A stretch of DNA of 64,000 nucleotides from Roseovarius sp. GTDB taxonomy: Bacteria > Pseudomonadota > Alphaproteobacteria > Rhodobacterales > Rhodobacteraceae. The stretch is taken from assembly GCA_029212365.1 (NCBI GenBank), contig JARGOC010000015.1:1-64000 (forward strand), read 5' to 3'. Position numbers and translations under genes: made by a program. This document shows positions 44,441 through 54,454 of this stretch, in pieces (the stretch's first letter is position 1; every line of letters starts with the position of its first letter). The notes under the pieces were generated by a model, which made no database searches, was not told the DNA's origin, and worked only from the letters and a program-made list of their open reading frames with translations.

Positions 44441-46317
44441 TGAACAAACCCACCGATAACCCTGCTGATCCGTTCAAAAAGGCCCTCGCTGAGGCCACCA
44501 AAGTGATGGCCGACGATCCGGAATTGTCGGTCACATTTTCGGTTGATCCCTCGGGCGTGTCGGGTGATGCCATGCGCCTGCCACAGGTTAGCCGGCGAAT
44601 GACTCGGGACGAAGTTCTGCTGGCCCGCGGCACCGCGGATGCACTGGCATTGCGTCACAAGTACCACGACGCCAAAACCCATACGAAATATAACCCATCG
44701 GGCGAAATGGCGCGTGATCTCTATGAGGCGATGGAAACCGCCCGCTGCGAGGCTATGGGCGCGCGCGATATGCCCGGTACAGCCTCTAATATCGACGTGA
44801 AAATCAGCGCCGAAGCACAGCGCCTGGGCTATGGCGAGATCAAGGACGCCTCAGAGGCCCCCCTGCCCGTCGCCGCCGGATACATGATCCGTCATCTGGC
44901 CACCGGGCGTGATTTGCCCGAAGGGGCCGAAAACGTCATGAATCTGTGGCAGGGGTTCATCGAAGAACAAGCCGGCGGCACGCTGGAGGATTTGCAAGAG
45001 ACCCTCTCGGATCAATCAGCCTTTGCCAAATTCGCGCGCCAGATCATCGACGATCTGGGGTATGGCGATCAGCTGGGCGAAGATCCTGATGCGCTGGATG
45101 ACGAGGACGAAAACGAAGGCGACGATAGCACCGAAGAGCAGGAAGATCCCGACAGCGCCGGTCAGGATGACAGCGAAGAGAGTGAAGCCGACGCCGACCC
45201 TGAGCAATCTCAGGAGGATCAGCAAGATGCGGCACAGGCGCAGGTCAGCACCGATGACATGGCGGATCAGGACGCAGGCGAAGAACAGGAACTGCCCGAA
45301 GGCGAAGCCCCGCTCGAGCCACCGACGCCTCAGCCGGTGTCCGATGCCGACCCGAATTATAGCGTCTATTCAACTGACTACGATGAGGAAATCTTTGCCG
45401 AAGACCTCGCCGAGCCAATCGAGCTGGAACGCCTGCGTGCCTATCTGGATCAACAGTTGGAGCCATTGAAGGGCGCCGTCAGCCGTCTGGCGAACAAGCT
45501 GCAACGCCGCCTTCAGGCGCAACAAAGCCGGGCTTGGGAGTTTGATCTTGAGGAAGGCATGCTTGATGCCGGGCGTCTGGCACGCGTGGTGGCCAACCCC
45601 ACGACCCCGCTCAGCTTCAAGGTCGAAAAAGACACCGAATTCCGCGACACGGTTGTGACGCTGTTGCTGGACAACTCCGGCTCGATGCGCGGGCGCCCGA
45701 TTTCCATTGCTGCGATCTGCGCCGATGTTCTGGCGCGCACGTTGGAACGCTGCTCGGTCAAGGTGGAAATCCTTGGCTTTACCACCCGCGCCTGGAAAGG
45801 TGGCCAATCCCGCGAGGACTGGCTGAATGAGGGCCGCCCCCAATTGCCCGGCCGCCTGAACGACCTGCGCCACATCATCTATAAATCGGCCGACGCGCCT
45901 ATGCGCCGGACACGCCAAAACCTTGGCTTGATGATGAAAGAGGGCTTGTTGAAAGAAAACATCGACGGCGAAGCCCTGGAATGGGCACATCGACGCACAG
46001 TGGCCCGCCGCGAGGCCCGCAAAATTCTTATGGTGATCTCGGACGGGGCACCGGTGGACGATTCAACATTGTCGGTTAACCCCGCGAATTATCTGGAAAA
46101 ACACCTGCGCGATGTGATCGGCATGGTCGAAAAACGTAAACAGGTTGAACTGCTGGCCATTGGCATCGGACATGACGTCACGCGCTATTACGAACGCGCG
46201 GTGACGATCACGGATGTTGACCAGTTGGCAGGTGCCATGACCGAGCAACTGGCCGCATTGTTTGACAGCGATCCACGTGCAAGAGCGCGCGTTATGGGGA
46301 TCCGTCGGGCCAGCTAA
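44440..46317 (+). CDS. cobT: Aerobic cobaltochelatase subunit CobT
   Basis: CobT (625 aa) partners CobS in the AAA+ complex of cobalt chelatase. It has an N-terminal domain (residues 1-210), a very acidic linker (about 210-300: repeated Asp/Glu/Gln) and a C-terminal VWA domain with the MIDAS motif DNSGSM and SDGAPVDD. The ATG at 44440 lies on the stop of the upstream small ORF; a TTG six codons earlier is less likely. There is no good RBS, so cobT translation may depend on coupling to the inserted ORF. cobN is not in the window. Confidence 0.95.
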   Translation: MNKPTDNPADPFKKALAEATKVMADDPELSVTFSVDPSGVSGDAMRLPQVSRRMTRDEVLLARGTADALALRHKYHDAKTHTKYNPSGEMARDLYEAMETARCEAMGARDMPGTASNIDVKISAEAQRLGYGEIKDASEAPLPVAAGYMIRHLATGRDLPEGAENVMNLWQGFIEEQAGGTLEDLQETLSDQSAFAKFARQIIDDLGYGDQLGEDPDALDDEDENEGDDSTEEQEDPDSAGQDDSEESEADADPEQSQEDQQDAAQAQVSTDDMADQDAGEEQELPEGEAPLEPPTPQPVSDADPNYSVYSTDYDEEIFAEDLAEPIELERLRAYLDQQLEPLKGAVSRLANKLQRRLQAQQSRAWEFDLEEGMLDAGRLARVVANPTTPLSFKVEKDTEFRDTVVTLLLDNSGSMRGRPISIAAICADVLARTLERCSVKVEILGFTTRAWKGGQSREDWLNEGRPQLPGRLNDLRHIIYKSADAPMRRTRQNLGLMMKEGLLKENIDGEALEWAHRRTVARREARKILMVISDGAPVDDSTLSVNPANYLEKHLRDVIGMVEKRKQVELLAIGIGHDVTRYYERAVTITDVDQLAGAMTEQLAALFDSDPRARARVMGIRRAS

Positions 46318-47135
46318 GGCACGCGTGCCGATACCACCACCGATGGCAATGGCACATCCCACCCCGGCCCCTGACCGTGATGCGTCAGCACCATTTCCGT
46401 AACTGAATCTAGGATGGCCTGTCTGGCATCGGGGGGCTGTAAGCGCAACAACGCCCCGCCCCTTACAGTACCTTGTTCAAAAAACTGCACGACCTGATCT
46501 GGGGTGTCCACACGCCAATAGCTATCCACTTCGGTAAATGAAACATCCAAGAAACCCGCATCGCGCAAGGCCTCTCTTGCCCGCACCTCATCCGCATACT
46601 CATGTGCCCCTGGTCCGGGCGGAAGGGATATATCCACAGCTCCGTGATCAGCAATTGCTTTGAACGTGTAACTCATCGCACCTGCGCTGTTCTGCCAAAC
46701 CGAGTACGCCAGTCGCCCCCCCGGCCTGAGCACACGAAACGCCTCGGCAAATACTCGTGGCGCGTCTGGCACATGTGGGATGCCAAACCCGATAACAACC
46801 GCATCAAAACTGTTCTCTGCAAATGCAAGATCCATCGCATCACCTTGCATGAACGAAACATCGGGTGCTCTGACACGCGCCAACTCGAGCATCGCGGGTG
46901 AGAAATCCACACCAGTGACAGATGCGCCTCGCGCTGCGGCCTCGGCTGCCAAAATACCGTGTCCACAACATAAGTCCAACACCGAAGATCCCGAACCAGC
47001 CCGGACCATATCCACCATAATCGGGACACTATACTCTGCTGCTTTGGCAAAATTCATGGCGTAAGATTTCGCCGTTTCTGGTTCTGACCAGCCGTTTTTT
47101 TCCAAATCTGCAAAATTCTGTTTGCTCGTGTTCAT
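46314..47135 (-). CDS. SAM-dependent methyltransferase, UbiE-like class I
   Basis: The 273-aa enzyme has the class I fold: motif [17 protein letters not shown], the acidic [11 protein letters not shown], motif II around [22 protein letters not shown] and [14 protein letters not shown]. Close to UbiE-type proteins in the middle, but the C-terminus differs, so the substrate is uncertain. AAAGGAG precedes the ATG by about 11 bases. It is convergent with cobT, sharing four bases at the stops. Confidence 0.85.
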   Translation of the reverse strand: MNTSKQNFADLEKNGWSEPETAKSYAMNFAKAAEYSVPIMVDMVRAGSGSSVLDLCCGHGILAAEAAARGASVTGVDFSPAMLELARVRAPDVSFMQGDAMDLAFAENSFDAVVIGFGIPHVPDAPRVFAEAFRVLRPGGRLAYSVWQNSAGAMSYTFKAIADHGAVDISLPPGPGAHEYADEVRAREALRDAGFLDVSFTEVDSYWRVDTPDQVVQFFEQGTVRGGALLRLQPPDARQAILDSVTEMVLTHHGQGPGWDVPLPSVVVSARVP

Positions 47136-47260
47136 CGCTCAAATTCTCCTTTATTGACCAAATGTAGCAGGAATCTCTCGATAAATCTCTTGTTGCCTTC
47201 GCGCGGGGAAACGGGTTTTCTCCCCCCTCAGAATTGCCCTGCCGACAGAGGAAATTTAAC

Positions 47261-49063
47261 ATGTTTCAGAGCTTTGCCGATACCGCCTCGCCCGATCAGG
47301 GGCCCCCGCGCCTTGCCATGCTGCGAGAGGTCATGACACGACAAGGGCTGTCAGGTGTTATGGTGCCACGCGCCGATGCGCATCAGGGCGAGTATGTTGC
47401 CCCGCGCGATGACCGGCTGGCCTGGTTGAGCGGGTTCACTGGCTCGGCTGGGTTTTGCATTGCGTTGAGCGATCGTGCAGGCGTCTTTGTCGATGGTCGC
47501 TACCGTGTGCAGGTCAAGGCGCAAGTGGACACGCATCATTTCACCCCCGTGGACTGGCCCGAGGTGAAACCCGCCGATTGGCTGAAAGACGCCTTGCCGG
47601 ATGGTGGCAAAATCGGTTTTGATCCGTGGGTTTATACGCCCGAACAGATTGAAACCTTGGAAATTGCACTGGTGGGCAGCGGCATATCCCTAGTATCGAC
47701 CCAGAACTTGATTGACAAAATTTGGCCCGATCAGCCCGAGCCACCCCAAGGGGCAATAACGCCTTACCCATCTGAATTAGCAGGGAAAACCCACTCGCAA
47801 AAACGCGCCCTTCTGGCGCAGGACCTAAAAAACTACCGTCACGAATGCGCCGTGATCACCCTGCCCGATTCCATCGCGTGGTTGCTGAATATTCGCGGGC
47901 GCGACATCCCGCGCAATCCTGTCGCCCATGCTTTTGCGATTCTGCATGACACGGGTCGGCTGACTCTGTTCACCGACCCCGGCAAAGTGGATGACACGCT
48001 CAGGGCACATCTGGGCAATGACATCAAAATCCGCCCGCCCAACGCCTTTGCCCCCGGTCTGCAAAGCCTGACCGGACCGGTGCGGTTGGACAAGGCCTCG
48101 GTACCGCTGTGGGTGGTGCAACAACTGGACGAAGCCGGCGTGACCCACATCTGGGGGCAAGACCCATGTATCCTGCCCAAGGCCTGCAAAACTGATGCCG
48201 AAATCACCGCCACCCGCACCGCACACCTGCGCGACGGGGCGGCGCTATGCGAGCTCCTGTTTTGGTTTGATCAACATTCCCCCGGCACCATCACCGAGAT
48301 TGACGTGGTGCGCCAACTTGAGGCATACCGCCGCGCCACAGGTCATTTGCTGGACATCAGTTTTGACACCATAGCCGGGGCCGGGCCACATGGCGCGCTT
48401 GCCCATTACCGTGTCACGCAAAGCTCGAATCGCACGCTCAGTGATGGTGATCTACTGGTGCTGGATGGCGGCGGGCAATATCTGGACGGCACCACCGATA
48501 TCACGCGCACCCTGCCCGTGGGCAAAGTGGGCGCTGAGGAACGCAGCTGCTTCACCCGTGTTCTGCAAGGCATGATCGCCATGTCCCGCGTGCGCTGGCC
48601 CAAGGGGTTGGCCGGGCGTGATCTGGACGTATTGGCGCGCTATCCGCTATGGCTCAACGATCAGGATTACGGCCATGGCACGGGTCACGGCGTGGGGGTT
48701 CACCTGTGCGTACATGAGGGCCCACAGCGCCTGAGCCGCGTGTCCGAAGTGCCCCTTGAACAGGGCATGATCGTATCCAACGAGCCGGGGTATTACCGCG
48801 AAGGCGCTTTTGGCATCCGCATCGAAAATCTGCTGGTGATACAAGAGGCCAATCCCCAGCCCCAAGGGGAGCAAACCGGTAAGTTGCATTTTGAAACCAT
48901 CAGCTTTGCGCCGATTGACCAGCGCCTGATTGAGACTGATCTGCTGTCACAAGGGGAACGCGACTGGTTGAACCTCTATCACGCCACATGTATGGATAAG
49001 ATCGGCCCGCTTGTCTCACCCAAAACGCGTGACTGGCTGGAGCAGGCCACTCGGCCCCTGTGA
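47261..49063 (+). CDS. Xaa-Pro aminopeptidase (M24B)
   Basis: The 600-aa enzyme removes N-terminal residues before proline. It has the two creatinase-like N-terminal domains (ending near residue 300) and the pita-bread catalytic domain with metal ligands Asp (LDGGGQYLDGTTDITRT, two Asp), His (GHGTGHGVGVHLCVHEG), Glu (SNEPGYY) and Glu (IRIENLLV). The ATG at 47261 has GAGGA nine bases upstream; nine further in-frame codons are ignored. It resembles the cytosolic eukaryote-like APP1 size class (about 600 aa). Confidence 0.93.
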   Translation: MFQSFADTASPDQGPPRLAMLREVMTRQGLSGVMVPRADAHQGEYVAPRDDRLAWLSGFTGSAGFCIALSDRAGVFVDGRYRVQVKAQVDTHHFTPVDWPEVKPADWLKDALPDGGKIGFDPWVYTPEQIETLEIALVGSGISLVSTQNLIDKIWPDQPEPPQGAITPYPSELAGKTHSQKRALLAQDLKNYRHECAVITLPDSIAWLLNIRGRDIPRNPVAHAFAILHDTGRLTLFTDPGKVDDTLRAHLGNDIKIRPPNAFAPGLQSLTGPVRLDKASVPLWVVQQLDEAGVTHIWGQDPCILPKACKTDAEITATRTAHLRDGAALCELLFWFDQHSPGTITEIDVVRQLEAYRRATGHLLDISFDTIAGAGPHGALAHYRVTQSSNRTLSDGDLLVLDGGGQYLDGTTDITRTLPVGKVGAEERSCFTRVLQGMIAMSRVRWPKGLAGRDLDVLARYPLWLNDQDYGHGTGHGVGVHLCVHEGPQRLSRVSEVPLEQGMIVSNEPGYYREGAFGIRIENLLVIQEANPQPQGEQTGKLHFETISFAPIDQRLIETDLLSQGERDWLNLYHATCMDKIGPLVSPKTRDWLEQATRPL

Positions 49064-49067
49064 TCTG

Positions 49068-49097
49068 TTGCCCCTGCGACATCACGTTTGTATACAA
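49068..49097 (+). promoter_or_regulatory. Promoter with embedded palindrome upstream of DUF427 gene
   Basis: TTGCCC (49068-49073) and TATACA (49091-49096) are 17 bases apart. The -10 element lies inside a perfect palindrome, TTGTATACAA (49088-49097), of the kind bound by many GntR/FadR-type regulators. The start point should be near 49103 and the leader about 80 bases. No GntR gene is nearby. Confidence 0.5.
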
Positions 49098-49182
49098 CGG
49101 TGTACTTCTTGGAATATGGGTGTCGATGATCACGCGCCACAGCCGGGGCATCTGACAACCAACAAACGAAAAGGACGCCACC

Positions 49183-49524
49183 ATGGCTAACATTGAGATA
49201 CGCAAAGCAACCGGTACTTGGGTGGTGCGTGCCGGTGGGGCCGTTCTGGCCGAAAGCAAAAATGCGCTGGTGCTCAGCGAACCGGGCCATGGGGACGTGG
49301 TCTATTTCCCGCGCAACGATATTGCCATGGCGTTTTTAGATGCCACTGACCTTGTTACGCATTGCCCCAAGAAAGGGGATGCCAGCTATTTCTCTATCGT
49401 CACCAAAAGCCAAACCCTGGAAAACGTCGGCTGGAGCTATGAATCCCCGATTGAGGCCGCGGCCCGCATCAAGGAACACATCGCCTTCACGCCCGGCGAT
49501 TATCTGGCAGTTGAGCGGGTCTGA
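49183..49524 (+). CDS. DUF427 family protein
   Basis: The 113-aa protein is a single DUF427 domain: GTWVVRAGGAVLAESKNALVL, YFPRNDIAMAFLDATD, CPKKGDASYFSI and WSYESP. The family is a small beta-fold of unknown role, sometimes fused to or near redox enzymes. AAAGGA lies seven bases before the ATG. It is monocistronic with its own promoter. Confidence 0.85.
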   Translation: MANIEIRKATGTWVVRAGGAVLAESKNALVLSEPGHGDVVYFPRNDIAMAFLDATDLVTHCPKKGDASYFSIVTKSQTLENVGWSYESPIEAAARIKEHIAFTPGDYLAVERV

Positions 49525-49568
49525 ACGCCCGCCTGCCAAGACCTGCGCCCCAAAATAATGTCACTTGT

Positions 49569-51257
49569 TCAGCTGTGTTCTTCCTCAGACACCGCGGCCA
49601 GTGCATGGTTGTACGCTTTGAGCGCATCCACATGAAACAATGCGCCCCAAAGTTCGGGTGACAGATCTTCGCCAGTGAGTGTCACCACCGGAATAAACGG
49701 CACCGGGGTGCGATCAAAGATCGGCATCGCCGCCTCAAGTGTGGCGTTGCCATCCACATAGATACCATCCCCGATCATTTCCCAGCAGCGCTCCTTGTCA
49801 GCGGCGCCGTCATCATCCATGGCGCGCATCAGCTTGGCCACGCGGAACATCCCCAGCAGATACGCATGTGGCCCCGCCGCCAACCGTGTGCCGCGCCGGT
49901 CCAGCTGCGTCAAAAAGAACGACCGTCGTACCAGCCGCGATCCCAAAGCTGTCGACATCGACACCGCGACCATCACCGCAAGGCCGGTTTGCCAATCACC
50001 CGTCATTTCAAACACAATCAAAGTCGTGGAGATGGGCGCGCCCAAGACAGCAGCGGCCACCGCCCCCATGCCTGCCAGCGCATAGAGCGTGCTAGAGCCG
50101 GACACATCAGGAAGGACCCCCGTGGCAATCAGCCCAAAGGCCAGCCCGGTCAGCGCCCCCACCATAAGCGAGGGCGAAAACACCCCTCCGCCCATGCGCC
50201 CGCCAAAGGTGATGGCCACAGCCGCCACCTTAAGAATGGTAAAAACCACCGCTTCATGAAGCACCAGCTGGCCGGTCAGCGCCGCCGAGGTCGTCTCATA
50301 GCCCACGCCGATGATATGGGGAAACCAGATCGCCATGCCCCCCAGCAATGCACCGGCCATGGCAGGGCGCAGATAACGCGGGATCGACAATCGGTCCTGC
50401 CAATGGCTGGCGATATCCTCGGTCAGGAAAATCGCTTGCATCAGCAACGTGGCCACCAAGCCGCACAACAGCCCCAAGATCAGGAAGGCTGGCAATTCCA
50501 CATAAAACTCCAGCGCACTGGCCACAGGCAAGGTAAACTCGGTCACATCGCCGAATTCCAGCCGGTTGATCACCGTGCCCGCGACCGAGGCAATCACAAT
50601 CGGCGCAAATGCATGCACAGCAAAATGGCGCAGTACCACTTCCAGCGCAAAAATGGCCCCCGCAATCGGGGCATTGAAAGACGCCGACACCGCCGCAGCC
50701 ACGGCACATCCAAGCAGATCGCGCCCGGTGATACCATCCGCCATTATCCGATTGCTGATCCAGGTTGAGATGACTCCAGCGATATGTACCACCGGCCCCT
50801 CGCGGCCCGATGACCCCCCAGTGCCCAGAGTGATCATCGAGGCAAAGGCAGACGCCACCCCCTCGCGTATCTCTACCCGGCCTTCTTTCAACGCAGCGCC
50901 CTCAATCACATCCGCAACCGCCCGCACCCGCCCACCAGGCGTGAACCAATGCAAAATGAGCCCCACCGCCAAGCCGCCCAGAATTGGAATGATCAACAAC
51001 CAATACCACGGCAGCATTCCGGCAAAGGCCTGAATCCCCGCAACATCATCGGTGCCATACGCCCAGGCCTGTACTGCGGAAATACCCTTGCGAAACCCCA
51101 AAGCGGCAAATCCTGCCGCAATACCGATAAGCAGTGCTATGAACCAAAACTGGATCTGACTTGGGCCGCGTTTCAGCAGCATTGACCACGCGCGTTTCAC
51201 TCCATCGCAGGCGGCCTGCCATTTCTGCCTCAACAATGATGGATCGGGGTTGGCCAT
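49569..51257 (-). CDS. CLC-family chloride channel/transporter with C-terminal CBS-like region
   Basis: The 562-aa protein has a CLC membrane core (GTGGSSGREGPVVHIAG with the gating Glu of GREGP; helix N region FNAPIAGAIFALEV) and a C-terminal cytoplasmic region of about 90 residues resembling a CBS domain. At the position of the proton glutamate (E203 in the E. coli exchanger), the sequence reads LEVV, with Val as in channels. The first anion-binding motif (GSGIP in E. coli) is altered to GGRVRAV. This may be a passive anion channel; activity needs testing. Confidence 0.85.
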   Translation of the reverse strand: MANPDPSLLRQKWQAACDGVKRAWSMLLKRGPSQIQFWFIALLIGIAAGFAALGFRKGISAVQAWAYGTDDVAGIQAFAGMLPWYWLLIIPILGGLAVGLILHWFTPGGRVRAVADVIEGAALKEGRVEIREGVASAFASMITLGTGGSSGREGPVVHIAGVISTWISNRIMADGITGRDLLGCAVAAAVSASFNAPIAGAIFALEVVLRHFAVHAFAPIVIASVAGTVINRLEFGDVTEFTLPVASALEFYVELPAFLILGLLCGLVATLLMQAIFLTEDIASHWQDRLSIPRYLRPAMAGALLGGMAIWFPHIIGVGYETTSAALTGQLVLHEAVVFTILKVAAVAITFGGRMGGGVFSPSLMVGALTGLAFGLIATGVLPDVSGSSTLYALAGMGAVAAAVLGAPISTTLIVFEMTGDWQTGLAVMVAVSMSTALGSRLVRRSFFLTQLDRRGTRLAAGPHAYLLGMFRVAKLMRAMDDDGAADKERCWEMIGDGIYVDGNATLEAAMPIFDRTPVPFIPVVTLTGEDLSPELWGALFHVDALKAYNHALAAVSEEEHS

Positions 51258-51347
51258 CTGTTGCTTTTACCTTTCTCAAGCGCGTTCTTTTCCATTGGCG
51301 CTTCATCGCATAGTCTCATGAATAGAACAGGCAATGAAAGGCCACAC

Positions 51348-52724
51348 ATGGGCATCAATGATGCAATCGCAGAGCTTTGTGCAGTTCTAGGCGAAGGCGT
51401 AACCCTCTCCAAGTCCGAACTCACGGCTCATGGCCGTAGTGAAACCCATTTCCCCCTGATGCCCCCAGATGCTGTGGCTTATCCCCGCTCAACCGAAGAC
51501 GTCATGCAGATTGTCTCCATTTGTGCGCGCCATAAATGTCCGGTGGTGGGTTGGGGGGCGGGCACCTCTCTGGAGGGACAGGCCCAAGCAGTGCGTGGCG
51601 GCATATGCGTGGATTTCCAGCACATGAACCGGGTTTTGAACATCCGTCCGGGCGATCAGGATGTGACCGTGCAACCGGGTGTCACCCGCGAAGCATTGAA
51701 CGAAGAATTGCGCGCCACTGGGCTGTTCTTTCCGGTAGATCCCGGTGCCAATGCCTCGATTGGCGGCATGGCCTCAACCCGCGCCAGCGGCACCACGGCC
51801 GTGCGCTATGGCACCATGCGCGATAGCGTTCTGGCACTGGAAGTGGTGACCGCTTCGGGCGAGGTGATCCGCACTGGCACCCGTGCACGCAAATCATCTG
51901 CGGGGTATGACCTCACGGGGTTGTTTGTCGGGGCGGAGGGCACATTGGGGCTGATCACCGAGCTGACCCTGCGATTGCAAGGCACGCCAGAGGCAGTTTC
52001 AAGCGCGGTCTGCGCCTTTGCCAGCGTCAATGATGCAGTTGCAGCAACCATGGACGCCATACAAATGGGCCTGCCGCTGGCGCGTATCGAGCTGATGGAT
52101 AGCGACAGTGTCATTGCTGTAAATAGCTATAGTAGCAGTAAGTTACCTGTCAAACCTCACCTATTACTTGAATTTCATGGCACTGAGGCCACCGTGGCAG
52201 ATCAAAGCGCAATCTTTGGCCAGATTGCTGCCGAACATGAAGGCCAGGGATTTTCTTGGGCCACCAAAACTGAAGACCGAAATGCGCTCTGGGCGATGCG
52301 TCACAACGCCTATCACGCTATTCTTCAACTGCGTCCCGGCGCGCGTGCCATCGTCACCGATATATGTGTCCCCATTTCCCGTCTGGCCGAAGCCGTTGAA
52401 ACAACCCGTAGCGATCTGGCCCATTCCAATCTGACCGGCCCTATTTTGGGCCATGTGGGCGATGGCAATTTTCATGCGGTCCTGCTGATCGACGAAACGG
52501 ATGCAGATGAGGTTGCCCGCGCCAAAGCGGCCTCTAGTCGGATGGTGGAATTGGCGTTGTCACTGGGCGGTACCTCGAGCGGTGAACATGGCATAGGCAT
52601 GGGAAAATTGGAGTATATGGCACAAGAACATGGGGGGGCTTGGGCGATGATGGGCACACTCAAGCGCGCGCTTGACCCTGATAACATCATGAACCCTGGC
52701 AAACTTGTGCCCCCGGTGAACTGA
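51348..52724 (+). CDS. FAD-linked oxidase (GlcD / D-lactate dehydrogenase type)
   Basis: The 458-aa enzyme has a PCMH-type FAD domain (PVVGWGAGTSLEGQA; NASIGGMASTRASGTTAVRYG; GLFVGAEGTLGLITE) and a cap domain ending GHVGDGNFH, GGTSSGEHGIG and DPDNIMNPGK. It resembles D-2-hydroxyacid dehydrogenases and GlcD; glycolate oxidase would need GlcE/GlcF, not present here. ATG 51348 is chosen because the family N-terminus begins there (GAAAGGCC upstream); an ATG ten codons earlier is possible. Confidence 0.9.
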   Translation: MGINDAIAELCAVLGEGVTLSKSELTAHGRSETHFPLMPPDAVAYPRSTEDVMQIVSICARHKCPVVGWGAGTSLEGQAQAVRGGICVDFQHMNRVLNIRPGDQDVTVQPGVTREALNEELRATGLFFPVDPGANASIGGMASTRASGTTAVRYGTMRDSVLALEVVTASGEVIRTGTRARKSSAGYDLTGLFVGAEGTLGLITELTLRLQGTPEAVSSAVCAFASVNDAVAATMDAIQMGLPLARIELMDSDSVIAVNSYSSSKLPVKPHLLLEFHGTEATVADQSAIFGQIAAEHEGQGFSWATKTEDRNALWAMRHNAYHAILQLRPGARAIVTDICVPISRLAEAVETTRSDLAHSNLTGPILGHVGDGNFHAVLLIDETDADEVARAKAASSRMVELALSLGGTSSGEHGIGMGKLEYMAQEHGGAWAMMGTLKRALDPDNIMNPGKLVPPVN

Positions 52725-52784
52725 CGCTCACCTGCTTGCGTTGCGCTAAGACAAGCCGCTGGTTCCGCCTGGAATCAGGGCTTA

Positions 52785-54434
52785 TTACCCGGCAATCAGC
52801 GTCTCAGCGGCGGCGCGGGCGGCGTCTGTGATTGTATCACCTGACAGCATTCGGGCAATTTCATCCACGCGCGCCTGATTCGACAAAACACTGAGAGAAG
52901 AGAGCGTTTGCCCCTTCTCAACCCGTTTTTCCACGCGCCAGTGATGCCCGGCACGCGCCGCCACCTGCGGCGAATGGGTGACAACCAACACCTGCCCCTT
53001 ATCAGCCAGTTGCGCCAGACGGCGGCCCACGGCATCGGCTGTGGCCCCGCCAACGCCGCGGTCAATCTCGTCAAAGATCAAGGTGACACCAGCATCTGTG
53101 CCCGTGAGGCACACTTTGAGCGCCAGCAAGAACCGGCTTAATTCCCCGCCAGAGGCAATCCGGTTCAACGGTCCGGAGGATGCACCGGGGTTTGTGGCCA
53201 CACAGAATGTGACCTCATCCATGCCTTCTGGCCCCGGTTCCGCGGTGCCGAACACTGTCTCAAACACAGCGCGCTCCATCTTTAGGGGGGCAAGTTCGCG
53301 CATCATTGCCTTGTCCAAAGCGAGCGCAGATTTCCGGCGGGCCTTGCCCAATGCCTCTGCTGCGCGCGTATATTCGGCCTCAGCCAGGGCCAGATCGGCC
53401 TGCAATTCAGCAATGTTGCCCTCGCCCTGATCCAACGCCGTCAGCTTGGCACGCAGCCCTTCGCAGAATTTGGCCAGGTCATCTGGCAAGGTTTCATGTT
53501 TTCTCGCCAAGGCCCGGATCGCAAACAGACGCTCTTCGACCTCCTCTAACTCACTGGCATTAAAGGCCAATACGTCCAACGCCTGTGCCACGCCGCTTGT
53601 GGCCTCGTCCAATTCAACCAATGCGCGCCCAATGGCAGCAATCGGCGGGTCCAGATGCCCCTCTGCGGATTGGGCCACCGATTCGAGCCACCGCATCGCA
53701 TCACCTGCCGCGCCTTCGGCCCCGTCATGGCCCAATGCCGCCTGTGCTTTGGCGACATCCTCGCGCATGCGTTCCGCGCCTTGCATCAGACGGCGGCGGC
53801 TATCAAGTGCCTCATCTTCTCCCGGTTGCGGGTCCAGCGCATCAAATTCGCCCACCGCATGACGCAGAAATTCTTCGTCCGCGCGCATCTGGGCCAAGGC
53901 CGCCTCGGCGGCGTCCAGCGCCTTGCGGGCCGCAGCACGGCTGCGCCAGGCCGTTCGGGTGGCGTTAATCTTGGCCTCATGCCCGCCGAAAACATCCAAC
54001 AAAGACCGGTGCCCGCGTGGGTTCAACAGACCACGATCATCATGTTGGCCATGCAGCTCAACCAAGGTTTCTGACAGTTGGCGCAGCACTTCGCCCGAGC
54101 AACGCCGGTCATTGACCCAAGCCGTTTTGCGCCCGTCGCGGCTGTTGATACGACGCAGAATCAGCTCATCGTCCTGGGGTAATCCGGCCTCGGCCAATAC
54201 GGCACGCGCGCGGTGACCGGGTGGCAAATCAAACCAGGCAGTGACTTCGCCCTGCTCGGCGCCCGAACGCACAAGTTCGGCACGGCCACGCCACCCCAGC
54301 ACAAACCCCAAACTGTCCAGAAGAATAGATTTTCCAGCCCCGGTTTCGCCGGTCAGCGCATTCAACCCGGGCTGCACCTCCAGCTCAAGCTGGTCGATGA
54401 TCAGCATATCGCGGATGGTGAGGCCTCTGAGCAT
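52785..54434 (-). CDS. recN: DNA repair protein RecN
   Basis: RecN (549 aa) is an SMC-like ATPase that helps repair double-strand breaks. It has Walker A GETGAGKS at residue 29 onwards, a coiled-coil middle rich in Ala/Glu/Arg, and the C-terminal GGELSRFLLALKVCL signature with IFDEIDRGVGGATADAVG (Walker B). It ends the cell-envelope cluster, 20 bases after bamD. Confidence 0.95.
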   Translation of the reverse strand: MLRGLTIRDMLIIDQLELEVQPGLNALTGETGAGKSILLDSLGFVLGWRGRAELVRSGAEQGEVTAWFDLPPGHRARAVLAEAGLPQDDELILRRINSRDGRKTAWVNDRRCSGEVLRQLSETLVELHGQHDDRGLLNPRGHRSLLDVFGGHEAKINATRTAWRSRAAARKALDAAEAALAQMRADEEFLRHAVGEFDALDPQPGEDEALDSRRRLMQGAERMREDVAKAQAALGHDGAEGAAGDAMRWLESVAQSAEGHLDPPIAAIGRALVELDEATSGVAQALDVLAFNASELEEVEERLFAIRALARKHETLPDDLAKFCEGLRAKLTALDQGEGNIAELQADLALAEAEYTRAAEALGKARRKSALALDKAMMRELAPLKMERAVFETVFGTAEPGPEGMDEVTFCVATNPGASSGPLNRIASGGELSRFLLALKVCLTGTDAGVTLIFDEIDRGVGGATADAVGRRLAQLADKGQVLVVTHSPQVAARAGHHWRVEKRVEKGQTLSSLSVLSNQARVDEIARMLSGDTITDAARAAAETLIAG

Positions 54435-54454
54435 AACGCCCCCTTACCCCAAAA

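Noticed and set aside
45020..45360. Repeat or low-complexity insertion in cobT
   Set aside because: The acidic stretch is the normal linker of CobT proteins.
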